In this document: positions 1 through 12,123 of the stretch, one piece after another
Layout of the letters: each line of letters opens with the position of its first letter
Numbering within the stretch: position 1 is the first letter of the stretch
NCBI GenBank assembly: GCA_029582165.1
Contig: CM055882.1
Span: 20,415,867-20,479,866 of the forward strand
DNA: 64,000 bases
DNA from: Portulaca oleracea
Taxonomy: Eukaryota > Streptophyta > Magnoliopsida > Caryophyllales > Portulacaceae
Direction of reading: 5' to 3'
The notes under the pieces: generated by a model
Seen by the model: only the letters and a program-made list of their open reading frames with translations
Databases searched by the model: none
What the model was told of the DNA's origin: nothing
Made by a program: the position numbers and the translations under genes

Positions 1-473
1 CCTCTCTTGTTTTTTTTTCTCTCAAAGACCAACATTTTGAGGACAAAGGATGCTCCATGTAGCGGTCGGGCCTGAAAGAGGTTTTCCTACGTATCCAAGG
101 TGGAATCAGGCCAGTCGTAGTTCTTTAAGCACAACTTTGATGGATAGTGCCTCGAGGAAGGCTTAACGGTTATGAAGGTTTGAGGGTTCATATGCAGGTT
201 ATGGATGGATGAAAGGTTTGTGAAGGTTATAGAAGACTGAGGTGTATGGACCATGAGGTGAAGGTTTGAGATGAGATTTTATGAGGTGTGCATGACTCTT
301 ATTTTCGCGTTCTCACTTCTTATTCTCCTCTAACCCTTTTTTTCTTCTTTCTTTCTTCCTTTTTCTTGTTTCATTTCCTTCTCAACTTCTTTTTTTTTTT
401 TTTTGCTTCCTTCTCTTTTTTCGACTTTCTTCTCCATGGGATTGACTCCCGTTCGCCTTTCTGATGAGATTAG

Positions 474-2050
474 TCACAACACACCTTTTGGCTCTGGGGT
501 AGATATGGTGAAGACCTGGTGATGCTGAACATGGTAAGTGGCAAGCAAAGTCTCCACTTCTTTCTGAAAATGGCTTCCATTGTCACTAATGATCTCGTGA
601 GGTACGCCATATCGGCATATGATATTCCGAAGGATGAATTTGGCCACTTGCTTTGATGTAAGCTTGGCATAAGAGGTTGCTTCTACCCACTTAGTGAAGT
701 AATCGATGGCGACCAAGATGTACTCATGTCCTCCTGTTCCTGTTGGGTGTATCTTGCCAATGATGTCGATACCCCATACCGAAAATGGCCATGGAGATGT
801 CAAAGTAGTCAAATACGAGGGAGGTTGATGTTGCAAATTGACATACTCCCGGCATTTGTGACGTCTTCAAACGAAATCCCAGCAATCTGCCTTCATAGTG
901 GACCAATAACAAACAACCCTTTGAATCTTCTTCACTAGCATACGCCCATTCATGTGAGGCCCACATTCTTCTCCTTTGCGCTTTTAGCATCGGCGCACAA
1001 CAAATTGATGTTTGTAAGCGGTTTCTAGTACAAGCGATCTTGGATCAAACAGTATTGTGCTGCTAAAGATCTGATTGCCCGTTGTCCTTGAGCGTCTAGC
1101 TCGGCTGGATATTCTCTTTTCCGAAGAAAGTTATATATGTCATGGAACCATTCCTTAGTTTCTTCTTCTTGTGTCTCCATATTGCAGACATATGCTGGTT
1201 CAGGCTGTCGCTCTACTATTACTGGTAGTTGGAGCGTGCCTGATGGGATAGATATCATTGAAGATAACTTGGCTAAAGCATCGACCAATTCATTGTGATC
1301 CCTAGAAAGGTATTGGAAACTAATCTTCTCAAATTGATCAGCAAGTCCCTAGAGCTTCTGTTGGTGTACCATAAGACATTCATTCCGAACTTTCCACGTG
1401 CTCTTAGCTAATTGATGATAAGGCTAGAATCTCCAAAGACCTTTATATGGCGTATACCTAAGGCCAAAGAAGCTTGTAAACCCTTGATGCAGGCTTCATA
1501 TTCGGCAGCATTGTCTGTGGTGTCAAAATCCAGCTCCACAGATACAGGAACATGTGCCCCTTCCGGAGAGATCAGTAATACTCCTACTCCATAACCCATT
1601 TGATTGGAAGCCCCGTCAAAATACGTTTCCCATGTATCTTCATCTGTAAGGAAAATGTCTTCATCTGGGAATTCCAAGTGAGTGCTTGGAGGTTCCTGTG
1701 ATGGTGAAGCGGCCAAGAAATCTGAAACAACCCGCCCTTTGATGGATTTCTAAGGCAAACACTGGAATTGCTCAAGTAATAGATGGCGCTCTCTTGACCT
1801 TATATCTTTTGGGCTAGCATAGCGCCCATTGCGGTGGTAGTTGCTGTAAGATAAAGGAGAAGAGGCTCATCTAATACTGGAGGTATAAGGACTGGTGGAT
1901 GCTGCAAATACTCCTTGATTTTTTTCAAAAACAGCTTGACATTGATCGTCCCATTTTATTTTACTTCCCTTTTTCAACTTCCTGAACAAAGGTTCACAGG
2001 TCATGGTGAGCTTTAAGATGAATCTACTGAAACCCCTTATCTCCTTTGGT
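474..2050 (-). pseudogene. Ty3/gypsy pol remnant (RT end, RNase H, integrase)
   Basis: On the minus strand, about 2050-1800 encodes the reverse transcriptase/RNase H connector, with motifs SRFILKL, CEPLFRKL and PPVLDEPLLLYL; a frameshift lies near 1930. RNase H follows at 1716-1408, with YFDGASN, NAAEYEA and GDSSLIIN holding the acidic catalytic residues. A linker with the typical VDALAKL start covers 1288-1025. Integrase follows: a weak zinc-binding segment near 990-840, then the catalytic core at 836-474 with GIDIIG (first Asp) and SDNGSHF (second Asp). The third acidic residue is lost where the frame ends near 474. Several frames are needed to read it through, so it is a pseudogene. Confidence 0.85.
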
Positions 2051-2899
2051 CATAGCACACCTTTTGGATTGGGTTAAGGGTTTGAAAAGGGTTGAGGTTT
2101 GATGGAGAGGTCAATGATGTGAATGGTAGGTGGTAAGTCGAGATTGGATGAAAAGATGAGGGTAATTTGGGTGGTGAAATGAAGGTTCGGTTCAAGCCCC
2201 CTGTCCTCGGCACATTTGGTTAAGTTGCTGGTCTAGGAGCATAGAGATGTCCATTTTCAAGAGACTGATGATTTTGGTCTTCTCTCCTTTTGCCCAGCCT
2301 GCTTGATGAGTGCAGACTGGCTTCTCTCTCCTTTTTTCTTTTTTTTTGTTTTTGTTTTTCTCTCTCTTTTTTCTTCTTTTTTTTTCTTTAATTATACCCT
2401 GGATTCGATAAAATAAAAGACGGGGACGAGGTATATAGCAAAGATGGAAGGATAAGAGAAAATGAAATTTGTCAGTCTTGGTTTGTACGGATGATGGATA
2501 GATGAGAGAACTTCTCAACTCAAGTAAAAAAACACAGGCACGAAATTCTGTTTGATCACATAGCAACAAGAGCAAAGAAATGAATGAAGAATTGACCCTA
2601 ACAGACTCTGAGCATGAAATTCTTGACAACCAAGACTGTAGCTACTTCTAAAGCTCCTTTGATGATGTGCCCTCCTTGTCCTCGTATGGGGAATCCAAAG
2701 TCTAACAATTCTCAATGTTGTTCCCTCGAGATCTATGGTAGTTGCAGAATTTCTCGTCATCCCAAATATTCCTTTTATTGCTAGCTCAGGCCTTGACCTT
2801 GACACTAGACAATTGAAGAAACACCCATCCCAATGCATGCATGACCTAAATGACCTATATGGACTTCCTAAGATGAAAAATGCCTATATGCTAATGCGG

Positions 2900-3360
2900 G
2901 AGAGACTCACCCAGGACATGGGTTAGAAAGTGTTAACTGACCTACATGAGACTTCCTAGGATGCAAGACCTCTACATACCGACTCAAGGAAAAGACTGAC
3001 CCACGTCATGGGTCTACATTTTTTAAATTCTATATGAGACTTCTTAAAGTGCAAATGCCTATATGCTGACCCGGAAAGACTAACCTATGACATGGGTTTA
3101 CATTAGACTTCCTAAAAAAAGACAAATATTTACATGATGACTCTAAACACAGACTCACCCACGACATGGGTTTTCATGACCTATGAACCTGTTTGAAACT
3201 TTCTAAAGAATGACACACACTTACATGTTAACTCAATAAAAAGACTTAACGACTCACCCATGACATGGGTTTGCATGATGTAGACCCTATAGGAGACTTC
3301 TATAATGCAGGACATTTATGTGTTTACTCTGGAAAAGGACTCACCCATGACATGGGTTTA
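2900..3360. repeat. Degenerate tandem repeat with palindromic core ACCCATGACATGGGT
   Basis: Six units spaced about 75-100 bases apart each carry a near-palindrome of the type ACCCATG-A-CATGGGT: around 2908, 2999, 3082, 3157, 3256 and 3343. Looser copies recur near 3714 and 3805. The flanks share words such as CCTATATG and GACTTCCTAA. The array lies in the non-coding leader of the minus-strand retrotransposon. Each unit could form a short hairpin. Confidence 0.7.
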
Positions 3361-3393
3361 CATACCCTATGAACCTGTATGAGACCTCCTAAA

Positions 3394-3743
3394 GAATGCA
3401 AGACACTTACATGCAGACACTAACACAAAGACCCATCCTGACCTTATATGATGCTTTCTAATGAATGCAAGACACTTACATGCAGACACTAACACAAAGA
3501 TTCATCCTAGACTATATATGATGCTTTCTAATGAATGCAAGACAATTACATGCAGACACTAACACAAAGATTCATTCTAGACCTTATATGATGCTCTCTA
3601 AAGAATGCAAGACACTTACATGCAGACACTAACACAAAGATTCATTCTAGACCTTATATGATGCTTTCTAAAGAATGCAAAACACTTATATCCTGACTCT
3701 AAAACAAGGACTCACCCATGACCTGGGTTTACACTGGACTTTC
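3394..3743. repeat. 70-bp tandem repeat, about 4-5 copies
   Basis: The word GAATGCAAGACACTTACATG recurs with start points at 3394, 3463, 3533 and 3603, and a diverged copy begins at 3673, giving a period of 69-70 bases. Units also share CAGACACTAACACAAAGA and TTATATGATGCT. Neighbouring units differ at only a few positions, while the fifth drifts into the palindromic repeat type. It belongs to the leader of the minus-strand retrotransposon and is not coding. Confidence 0.88.
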
Positions 3744-5150
3744 TAAAAGAGACAAACACACATTAACCCAGGAAAAGACTCACTTATGACCTAGACCAAA
3801 GACTCACCCATACCCGGGTTTAGACTTCCAAAAAACAAAACACACATATTGACTTAAGAAAAGACTCACATATGACACGACCTTGTAAGAGACTTTCTAA
3901 AGACTGAAAGACATTCACATGTAGACTCTGAAACAAAGACTTCATCCACTTTTAGGAGTTCATGGCCTAACTCTATATGGACCTAATGACAGAACATTAT
4001 AAGGGGCCCAATAAAGTCAGACATAACGAGCGGATCTTGAGTTGACAAGCTTCAGTCAGTGTTTCTCAATTCGGATGGGCCCAATCCACAGGCCAACTGT
4101 TTTAAGGAGAATCCGTAACTTGGCCCAACAATTCAGACAGCTCAAACCATATTAGCCTTATGCGGACTAGAATAATGTTCGACAAGACTGACGACCCACT
4201 TTTTTTTTCTTTGTTTTATTTTATTTTTTACTACTCAAGGAAAATGAATATTGTAAAGGGCTGGATAAAGTCAACAATAAGCGAGTCATAATTAATTTAT
4301 GGGCTTAATTGACAAATCCAATATGGTCGGGCCTAACAACAGGTCGGCTATGAATGTGATGGATTTATTAATTAAATCGATAAATTGATTTACTCAAGCC
4401 TAGTGACTATTATGCAGTCTAAGACGCTATCCATTAACTTTGTTGGTCTTTAATTAATTTTTTTTGGTCCTTTGCTAAGAAAAATTCATAAAGGGCCATA
4501 TAATATGATCAAAGGTGAGTCAATTTTTATTCATTAATTAAGATAATCAACTTTCAAACATAAATGGGCCCTTCCACTTGGGCTAACCATAACGTTTTTG
4601 GGTTGATTATATTGATTACTAAATAGTCGTTTTCTCAACCCAATGAATTTTATATGGACTAGAATGAAACTTCCGAACTAAGGTCGACTCTTTACAAAAG
4701 GGGAAAAAAGGGAAGGGAAACACATAGCACATAGCATGCAACATGAAGGGTCACCCTAAACTAAGGCTCTACATTCATGGATTTCTATGTTTGGGTTACA
4801 TAACCTACCGCACGTTTTCACCCCGGTGCATCATACCCTTAGGTAAGATGTGTGAGGTATTGCTCAAAGAACTTCAAGGAGGCCCTTTGAGTGTAACATG
4901 GGGAGAGGAGAGAACAAATGCTTGGCGATGTAGGGTGCATCACACAGTAGTGGCCACCCGCTCTCGAGGGAAAATCCTAGTTATCTTAAACCGTCGCCTT
5001 TGTGCTAACGTGTCAAAAGACCCGAATAGTGGCCCGGTATGCAAAGGATGCCTAAAAGAATAATAAAGTCGTGAAATAAATTAGCTTATCCCTTTTACAC
5101 TTTCAAATCAATTCAATTTTTTCAAGTTTTACCATCTTTTAAAGTTTAAG

Positions 5151-5168
5151 TCCCCAGTGGAGTCGCCA
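5151..5168 (-). promoter_or_regulatory. Retrotransposon primer binding site
   Basis: The minus strand reads TGGCGACTCCACTGGGGA, starting three bases after the LTR 3' end. The leading TGG matches the tRNA CCA end. A site of this type is used by Tat/Ogre-group elements, with tRNA-Arg as the usual proposed primer; the tRNA identity is from memory of the family and was not tested. Its position fixes the LTR boundary at 5172. Confidence 0.75.
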
Positions 5169-5171
5169 ATC

Positions 5172-6842
5172 TGTAGGTAGCCGGGAAAAAGGTGACCTTC
5201 TTCCCGTGATGCGTTCCTTAAACGATCGGGAGCCGACTAAGGTTGCTTAATCCTTAAATAAGGATATTTTTATTTTCGAAATTCATTTTCGGGGTGATGA
5301 AACTTTATTTATTTACAAACCCGTTTTTTATTATTTAAATTATCCGAAATTGCACAAAATAGTTTAATAACAATTTAATCCCAGCTCAGTCACTAAGTTC
5401 AGGCCCAATAAGGAGCAGACGGGCCACCAAAGACTGTCCAAACCCGCCTAGGCTTTGACGTCTCTTGGGCTGGGCCGCTTGCATCCTCGGGCCAGAAGGA
5501 GATGGGTTGAAATCAATAAAACCCGCCTAGGTTTTATTGGTTTCTGGCCCATTTCCCTCGGGCCCAACCTTGAATTAGCGAAGGAAATGAATTAAATTAC
5601 TCATTTAAATTATTTTATGCAGAAACGAATATTTTAAATAATTACACGAATTTATAAATTGTAAAGGAGTCGCCAGCTGATTTAAGGAAACCGACAAACC
5701 ATAAAATAAGAAATGAAAGACTCCAGTTTACGAACCCGATTTCTAGATTCGGGGGTAAAGTTACGAATTCGAGAGTTATAAGAACTCACGAATCTGTCTG
5801 CTATAAAACAGACTCTACTAAAATCGACATTGAAAAAAAAGAGAGCGGACAGAAGTTTGGTTAATTTCGTGGAATTATTATTCAAAACATGCAAGATTAA
5901 AACATGATGTTTACTTTTTGCAAAATACATACAAGTAAAGGAATTAAAGAATGAATTACATGATTAATCACGATAATATGAATAATGAAATCGAACCTTG
6001 CTTAAAGGTGTCGGATGCGATGGATTTGATCCCTTGATTTGACCTTGACTTGGAGCTCAGATGAAATAATGTGAGTTGTTTAGAAGAGTTGTATATGGGT
6101 GATTATATGGATGTGATGAGTGTGATGAGGGGAACAGAGATGAAATATAGAGAGAGTTTGAGTATAATGGAGGTAATTTTATGAGAGTTGTTGATGGAGA
6201 TTTGGATAGAGTGAGGGTAATAGATGATGATAGTTGATTTGAGTAGAGTAACGGTGATGGAGGATGATTGTTGATGAAATGAGGGTAGAATAATGGTAGT
6301 AGATGATGAGAATGGTTGATGATGAGAATGAAATGGAAGGGGTATATATAGGTGAGGGAGTGAGAGATTTGGAGGGAAACCAAGGGGAACATATCCCACG
6401 AATCATGCCCTTCAAGGATCAAAACCTAGGCGGGTTTTGGGAGGTCAAACCAGGGTCAATCACGTGGGCAAAGATCAAGGGATTGAATTGCATGCATGCA
6501 GATTTTGGCACCAGATCAATCAAAACCTAGGCGGGTTTTAAATTGATCATCACGTGGATCGGTGACGTGGCACAAAACGACGTCGTGCTGCTATTCTTCT
6601 CAAAACCTAGGCGGGCTTTGAGTCTTCTGGGCCGGGGCGCGCTTTTGGGCCAGCTTCTGTGTGGGCTTGTCCTCTGAAAATTAAAACCCAGGGGGGTTTT
6701 GACGAATGTAGGCGGCCTATTTGACTTCTTGGGCTCAAGCTGTTGACTTTTTTGGGCCCAATGACCCATTTATCATTTGGTCCAAATGATTTGCTGATTT
6801 TGATGAGTCGGGATCATGCCGGTACAAATTCCAGTGTCTACA
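5172..6842 (-). mobile_element. 5' LTR of the Tat-like element (1671 bp)
   Basis: The plus strand runs from TGTAG (5172) to CTACA (6842), a 5-bp terminal inverted repeat with the TG...CA ends of an LTR. The primer binding site abuts its left (3') end. A minus-strand TATA box, CTATATATACC, lies at 6341-6352, so U3 is about 6842-6315 and transcription would run leftwards. Four copies of the motif AAAACCTAGGCGGG lie in U3 (6421, 6521, 6601, and a variant at 6683). Two inverted copies lie towards the other end (5441 and 5518). The simple-sequence open frames at 6057-6422 are not genes. Confidence 0.85.
6341..6352 (-). promoter_or_regulatory. LTR TATA box
   Basis: CTATATATACC on the minus strand lies about 490 bases into the LTR. 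It would place a transcription start near 6315. The call rests on the motif and its position relative to the LTR start; no transcript evidence is available. Confidence 0.5.
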
Positions 6843-8706
6843 CAGTGCTGGTCTTATATTGCCTCGTGTTGATCATATAACTTATGTTTATCCTATATAT
6901 GACCCTTATACTTGTTCTACATGATTTCTCATGCTATACAATCTTCTTACACTCTTGAAATAATCCGAACAACTAATATATATACCATTGATCTTGTAAT
7001 GACAAATCTCAACCGTTTATATTTTTTATTAGCAACCTGTAAAAGAGGTGAAGAAAAACATAAAGTTGTCTCATGTCCTATCTCTATCTCTCCTTTATGG
7101 CATGTTGTTGTGTCTTTTCCCTCATTGAAAAAATAATTAACCCAAGATTCACATGGATTTGTCTCTCCTCTCCATCACTATCGAACCTCCTTCCTTCATT
7201 CTCTCATCTTTAGCCACCATCCTCATCTCCAATCTTCAATCCAACTGCTAGATTGGCAAATTATAGGTTTCAAAATGGCCTCTTTATCATCACCATTATA
7301 TGATGAATAATGTTAATAATAATAACATAATAATAGTAATCAAAGGCGGAGTAATGGGTCAAGTGAAGTAACAATGGGATCATGTTATGGATCAAACGGT
7401 GGGTATTATAACTGCATCAAAGAACAATGAACAAGGGGCAATACTGATACTTGTTGTAAAACATTGTACGCAGTCACAAACATAAACAGGAAAGATCTTA
7501 TATGAACTGAAGAACCAAAAGAAGAACATCATGGCGTGGATAACTCACTGTTCTGAAAAGTGATTTCGCCTGAGCACCAATGCAAACTCTCTAATGGCGG
7601 TCATTCCCTAGGATTACACGGTTTGGTTAATATTGTGCATTCTCCATTAACCAGTTGGAGTGAACTATTAATTGCCCAAATAATTTAGAGAGGAAATAGC
7701 AAAGAGTTGAGAGAAAGATTGAATTTTTCATGGTAAAACAAGTGACGAAGGAAGATGTTTAAATAAAAGAGAAAAAGCAAGTAACTAGGAAAAACCTTAA
7801 ATACAACAGCTTAGAAGACCGCATAATCAAATTGGAGACTCCACAATCAGTCTCGTAAAGGCAACGACTTCATAAACAAGTGCACCGACCAAAACAGTGA
7901 AAATGACAATAACTGAGATAGAAAAATAAATTTTCTGTAAAAAGGTGATGAACACGACCCCAGCTAGGCCTAGGACGGCGCGACAACTGTAGCTGCACAC
8001 GCATGTAGTCCACCAAGCCGACCCTTGGTTCTTTTAACTCAAATATGCTAAGTGAGCTCTACCATTTAAAGTAGATTATTCTTCCTATGTGGGACACTAA
8101 GTTGTTCCCAACAATTAACCAAGGGTGCAAAAACACTTTAACTTTGAGACTAAATCTAACAATGTCTACCCAGTCCATATTCAAGATGATGGTGATGATG
8201 ATTGATTAATGGAGTCGAAATTTTTGAACTCCAATATTAGTTTATGTTGGTAACAATGGAGCTTTTCCCATGCCGGCAACCATGGCATCGGTTGGCTGGA
8301 AAAAAATGGAGGGATTTGAAGATTAAATCTTATGCCTCCAACCTTGTTTTACAATTTAATTAATTTACTTAAAATAAATTTTAATAATTTGAATGTTATG
8401 AGTATCAAATAACTTTCTATAATAGTGATGAATATTTGGGATGAAAGTTTGAAGTTCGTGCGACCAAGAAACATTCAAAACTCAACGTAATATCAGTTTG
8501 AGATTATTTTTCAAAAGAGTTTGAAAGAAAGTGGAGAGATAATGTGAAGTTTTAGAGGAGATAAGAGAAATGGACTCACAACAATTTACTTTTAAAAGAT
8601 TGGAAATGAACTAATAATATTTAACCTCTACCAATTTTAGTGAAAAGAGGATTTTAACCCTGATGTTTAGGAAATTACATTTATCTTACGTAAACTTTGT
8701 TGATAT
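6843..8706. other. Spacer without recognisable gene
   Basis: This AT-rich sequence contains short open frames only, none with a recognisable domain. No tRNA, array or clear transposon end was seen, apart from an inverted-repeat arm at about 8604-8692 that pairs with 11999-12090. Confidence 0.5.
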
Positions 8707-10981
8707 TGTAAAACCCCGAAAAATTCGAAGGTGTTGACCGTTACGTCGTAGTTGTTTAAGTTGACTTCGTTAAGTTTGAGACTTTATCGACGATTATTTC
8801 TTCTAACACTTGATCTCGTAGGACCGTTAAGAGACTAACAGAGGTATTTTAGTAATTTTCTATATGCATGGGAATAAGGGCATTTTGGTAAATTCCATGT
8901 GAATTATTGATGATTATGTGTTAGTTTTTATTTAGTTATTAATAATTATGTATTTTTTTGTACTATTATCATTATTATTAGTATAAAATTAGTATAATTA
9001 TTATTTTCAAAATTTTAAATTTTTTTTCTTTCTCTAAATTTTTGTTAGTAGTCGGTAGAGGCCTTGTTCCCCAAGTCTTAATTGCTAAATTTAGTAGTTA
9101 ATTACCCTATTAAATTTTAATTAGCAAACAAATCAAACCCTAAAACCCCCCAACCTCTCCCTCTCGTTCTTTTTCTCTGTGTAACCGCCCAGCCACCACC
9201 CACCACCACCTGCGAACCGCCGCCACTGCCTCGCCGGAAAACCGCCCGAGCACCACCGCTATGACCATCGCAACCACCGCACCTCTTCTCCCCTCTGCTG
9301 CTCTTCTTCTTTCATCTCTCTCCCGCTCCCTCTGTTGGTCGTTGTTGTGGGACGTCACCGCCGCTCGTACCACCGTTCGACGATGCTGTGACCACCGCAC
9401 CACCACGCCGCAACCGTCGCCGTCGCCGGAGGACGTGCACGGTTCCAGAACGCAAGGGTCGACCCCGCTGCTGCTGTTGTGACACCGTTGCTGCTTGAAC
9501 TCAGACCACCGCAACTGCCGACCGACTCTCAACCGTCTGCCGCCGCTTCCGTCGACCACGCTCCGATCACCGCCCGTCTGCCCAGTAAACTCTTACGTAA
9601 ATCCCTAACGCTATTACTCTACGTTGCTTTAGTTCATTAGGTTTCTTTATCTTGATGATTAATGTGCTTTTAGTTAGTATTATTCTGCTTGTAATATGCT
9701 TTCATGGTGTAAATGTTAGTGCATGTGGATAATGGAAACTTATTGTGAACGAGAATGTGTTTGATTAGTTGGAGTAGTTGTGATTAATGGGGTTCAATTC
9801 ATCAGTTTGTTTATGTCATTACTATTACCATTTTATGATTATTATTATTTGTATAATCAGTTTATTATGATTTAATTTGCAAGCATTATATGATTGTTAT
9901 TATTATATGATATTTTTTTTTAAAAAGTCTTGTTTAAATCTTCTTATGCTTTTTACAAATTAAATTATATTGTGTTAGTAAAGTGTTGGTCTTTGATGTA
10001 TTAATCATATTAGTTTGGTTATTGTCATGTGCGGTATTGTTATATGAGTTTTATCTGTTTAATTTTCTTTATTTAAAAAATACTTCAAATTTTAGTCTTG
10101 AGTGAAGGTTTAGAATTCTTGTTGTGTGTGATTTGTTCTATAAAGTTTCGATGTCGAAAAACTCAGATTTTATCTTGGTCTTTACGTTATGTTTTAAAGA
10201 AAATGTTTAATTTGAAAATTTAAAGTGTTTATGTTAGAAATTGTGTTAGTTTATGTGTAAGTTGACCTTGGTTGTGTTAAGGGGAAGGTATTTGACTTAA
10301 CTGGATTGTTTAGAGGCCCAAGTTAGAGTCCCGGAATGGTTTGATTGGAATTAGAATCGAAAATCCCGAAATAAAAACCCGGTCAGTTTGGACAGATTTT
10401 ATGAGTCGTACGATATCGGTCACCATTTATTTTGTAGTTGATGTTTAGGACTACTTTGTGGTTTGGAAATACCTTAGGATGTTATCTTTCATAGGAATTT
10501 TGGCGGATCGGGATTTTGAGGTGCATATTCTGAGTTACGACCCAAATAGCGCACCTAGGTCAGATCTGGACAGGTTATATAGTTGGCTGTTTTTGTGGAC
10601 CCTAGGGTGTGTTTTAGGTCTCGGGGTCAACACAAGAGTTTTAGTAGGCATACCGAGGTTTCCAGAAAGTCTTGAATAAAGAGTTTTTGCTGATCGGAAT
10701 TAGCAAGTGAGGACGTTTATTAGATTTTATTCTTTTGAATAAAGAGTTTAGTAGTGTTGTTCAGACTTGAAATCTTTCAGTAGTTTTTGTTATGTCTTGA
10801 ATTTGGATTGTCGTTAAGTTTAATTCAAGTTTGGTCTGTTTAGTTAATCTCCATTCTTGCCTTGTACTTTTCCGGAAGTACGGCAGTGACGCCTGACTTT
10901 CTTTTGACTTTTCCGCTGTTTTTCGTTGGTCAACGGTAGGTTGACCGTTAGTTTTTAAAATCGAAATTCCAGGGCGTTACA
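8707..10981 (+). mobile_element. Solo LTR, 2275 bp, with GATAT target duplication
   Basis: The sequence starts TGTAAAACCCCGAAAAATTC and ends TTCCAGGGCGTTACA. These ends are near-perfect inverted copies over more than 15 bases. It is flanked on both sides by GATAT (8702-8706 and 10982-10986), a 5-bp target duplication. The TGTAACRCCCCG-type ends are typical of Ty3/gypsy chromovirus (Tekay/Del-like) LTRs. No primer site or internal region follows, so it is a solo LTR left by LTR-LTR recombination. A GC-rich, proline/serine-coding stretch at 9125-9560 is open on both strands but is not recognised as a gene. The orientation is inferred from the ends. Confidence 0.93.
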
Positions 10982-11189
10982 GATATAATAAAATATACAC
11001 ACAATCCCGAGAATTAAAATTTGGGACGAAATTACCCAACATTTTAATATGGATAGACAAAAGCACCCCTATTTTTTTTTCTAAAGAAAAATACTACACT
11101 ACCCTCCCTTTTTCTCTCTTATACACATTTCTATCATCAACGTCCTCAATCTGTCATTCTTCTCATCTCAAGTCTTAACCTTCATTTTC

Positions 11190-11240
11190 TCTCTCCTCAT
11201 CTCCAACCACACTACCACCACCACCACCACCACAACCACC
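11190..11240. repeat. (CCA)n microsatellite
   Basis: A run of ACC/CCA triplets lies in a C- and T-rich stretch. The poly-Gly it produces in a minus-strand open frame (11175-11495) is a by-product and not evidence of a gene. Confidence 0.85.
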
Positions 11241-11608
11241 AAAGCCATGCCAATGTAACGCTGCCAACAGCTTCAAGAATAGCATAATGCTTAGCTGGAT
11301 CTTTAACAACATATCGAAAAGGGCAATCCCAACTTCTTGCACCAAACCCATAAGCCGCTTAAGGCTGAGTTGGTGGTGGTCATCTTTCAATATCTCAATC
11401 GGCATATGAAAAACGAACGCCTTCCCTTTTCGCAACTTAAATAGTAATGGAAGGAGTGTGAAGAAGGGTGAATTTTCACCGCTTTTGAAGAACAAAACAA
11501 AGGTGGAAGAAGAAAGGGAGATGGAGTGGTTTTTAGTCTTTTAAAAACAATTAAAAAAACTCTATTTTAGGATATTTATAGTAAGGACATCTTGGACATT
11601 TCATAAAA

Positions 11609-11610
<2 letters not shown>

Positions 11611-11640
<30 letters not shown>
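11611..11640. repeat. (AT)n microsatellite
   Basis: About 15 uninterrupted AT dinucleotides in non-coding DNA. Confidence 0.95.
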
Positions 11641-11645
<5 letters not shown>

Positions 11646-11696
11646 TAAATATGAAAAAAATAGGATTAAATTTTTATGGATAATATATTCCGGCTC

Positions 11697-11973
11697 TATT
11701 CTTTTCCATGGTTTTATACCATACTATACCACAATTTACCACACCAATTAAAAAAGTACATTATACTATACTAGACCCCACTTTCTTACAACAATCCTAA
11801 CTTTCTTTCTCCTCAATTTTCTCCTCTACTTTTCACATATCCTCTCCTCACCTACCACATCAATCGCATTTTTCACAAATTTTACCATACCGTACCATTC
11901 CATACCATATCATATTTTCCACAATCCTTCAATACCATATTATCCGCACTCTACCATCCACATAAAAGAACAT
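11697..11973. mobile_element. Possible MITE rich in ACCATAC words
   Basis: The ends carry loosely inverted TTCTTTT...ATGG words, and the interior repeats ACCATAC/TACCATA in both halves, a pattern common in small hAT-type MITEs. No convincing target duplication was found and the ends are approximate. Confidence 0.3.
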
Positions 11974-12123
11974 GGCTAACCTTTATACAAATGTTATGAG
12001 TTAGGTAGGATAATATAATTTCCTAAACATTAGAGATAAAATCCTCTTTTGACGAAACTTGGTGAGGGTTAAATGTTATTAGTTCGATTAGAAATATAAT
12101 GAATTAGAAGTTGTCTAGGTAAT

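Larger units (their letters stand above)
1..6842 (-). mobile_element. Partial Tat-like Ty3/gypsy LTR retrotransposon, degenerate
   Basis: Read on the minus strand the order is LTR (6842 to 5172), primer binding site, a long non-coding leader with tandem repeats, the end of reverse transcriptase, RNase H, integrase, and then the left window edge. RNase H before integrase is the Ty3/gypsy order. The large LTR, the primer site starting TGGCGACTCC and the tandem-repeat leader suggest the Tat/Ogre group, which is an inference. Gag, protease and most of reverse transcriptase are not recognisable between 2056 and 5150, so the copy is internally deleted or non-autonomous. The pol frame has frameshifts and stops. 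The 3' LTR would lie to the left of the window, so the target duplication cannot be checked. Confidence 0.82.
8604..12090. repeat. Inverted-repeat arms of a fold-back element split by a solo LTR
   Basis: The left arm at 8604-8692 and the reverse complement of 11999-12090 share about 90 bases with roughly 80% identity, including AAAAGAGGATTTTA and ATGTTTAGGAAATTA. Once the solo LTR and one target copy are removed, the arms are about 1.1-1.2 kb apart. The simplest reading is a non-autonomous fold-back DNA element that later received the solo LTR next to its left arm. No terminal target duplication was found for the fold-back itself, and its outer limits are approximate. Confidence 0.55.

Noticed and set aside
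2900..3743. CRISPR-like array
   Set aside because: There are no constant repeats with unique spacers; units are tandem and diverge along their whole length, in a plant nuclear retrotransposon.
4743..5063. 106-codon plus-strand frame
   Set aside because: It lies antisense in the leader next to the retrotransposon primer site and shows no recognisable domain.
5682..6422. Several open frames of 78-121 codons on the minus strand
   Set aside because: They lie inside the LTR, in biased simple sequence open in several frames at once, and have no domain.
9140..9559. 139-codon minus-strand frame and an overlapping plus-strand frame
   Set aside because: GC-rich triplet-biased sequence inside a solo LTR bounded by a target duplication; both strands are open, which is a composition effect.
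11175..11495. 106-codon frame ending in a Gly run
   Set aside because: The Gly run comes from a CCA microsatellite, and no known domain is visible.
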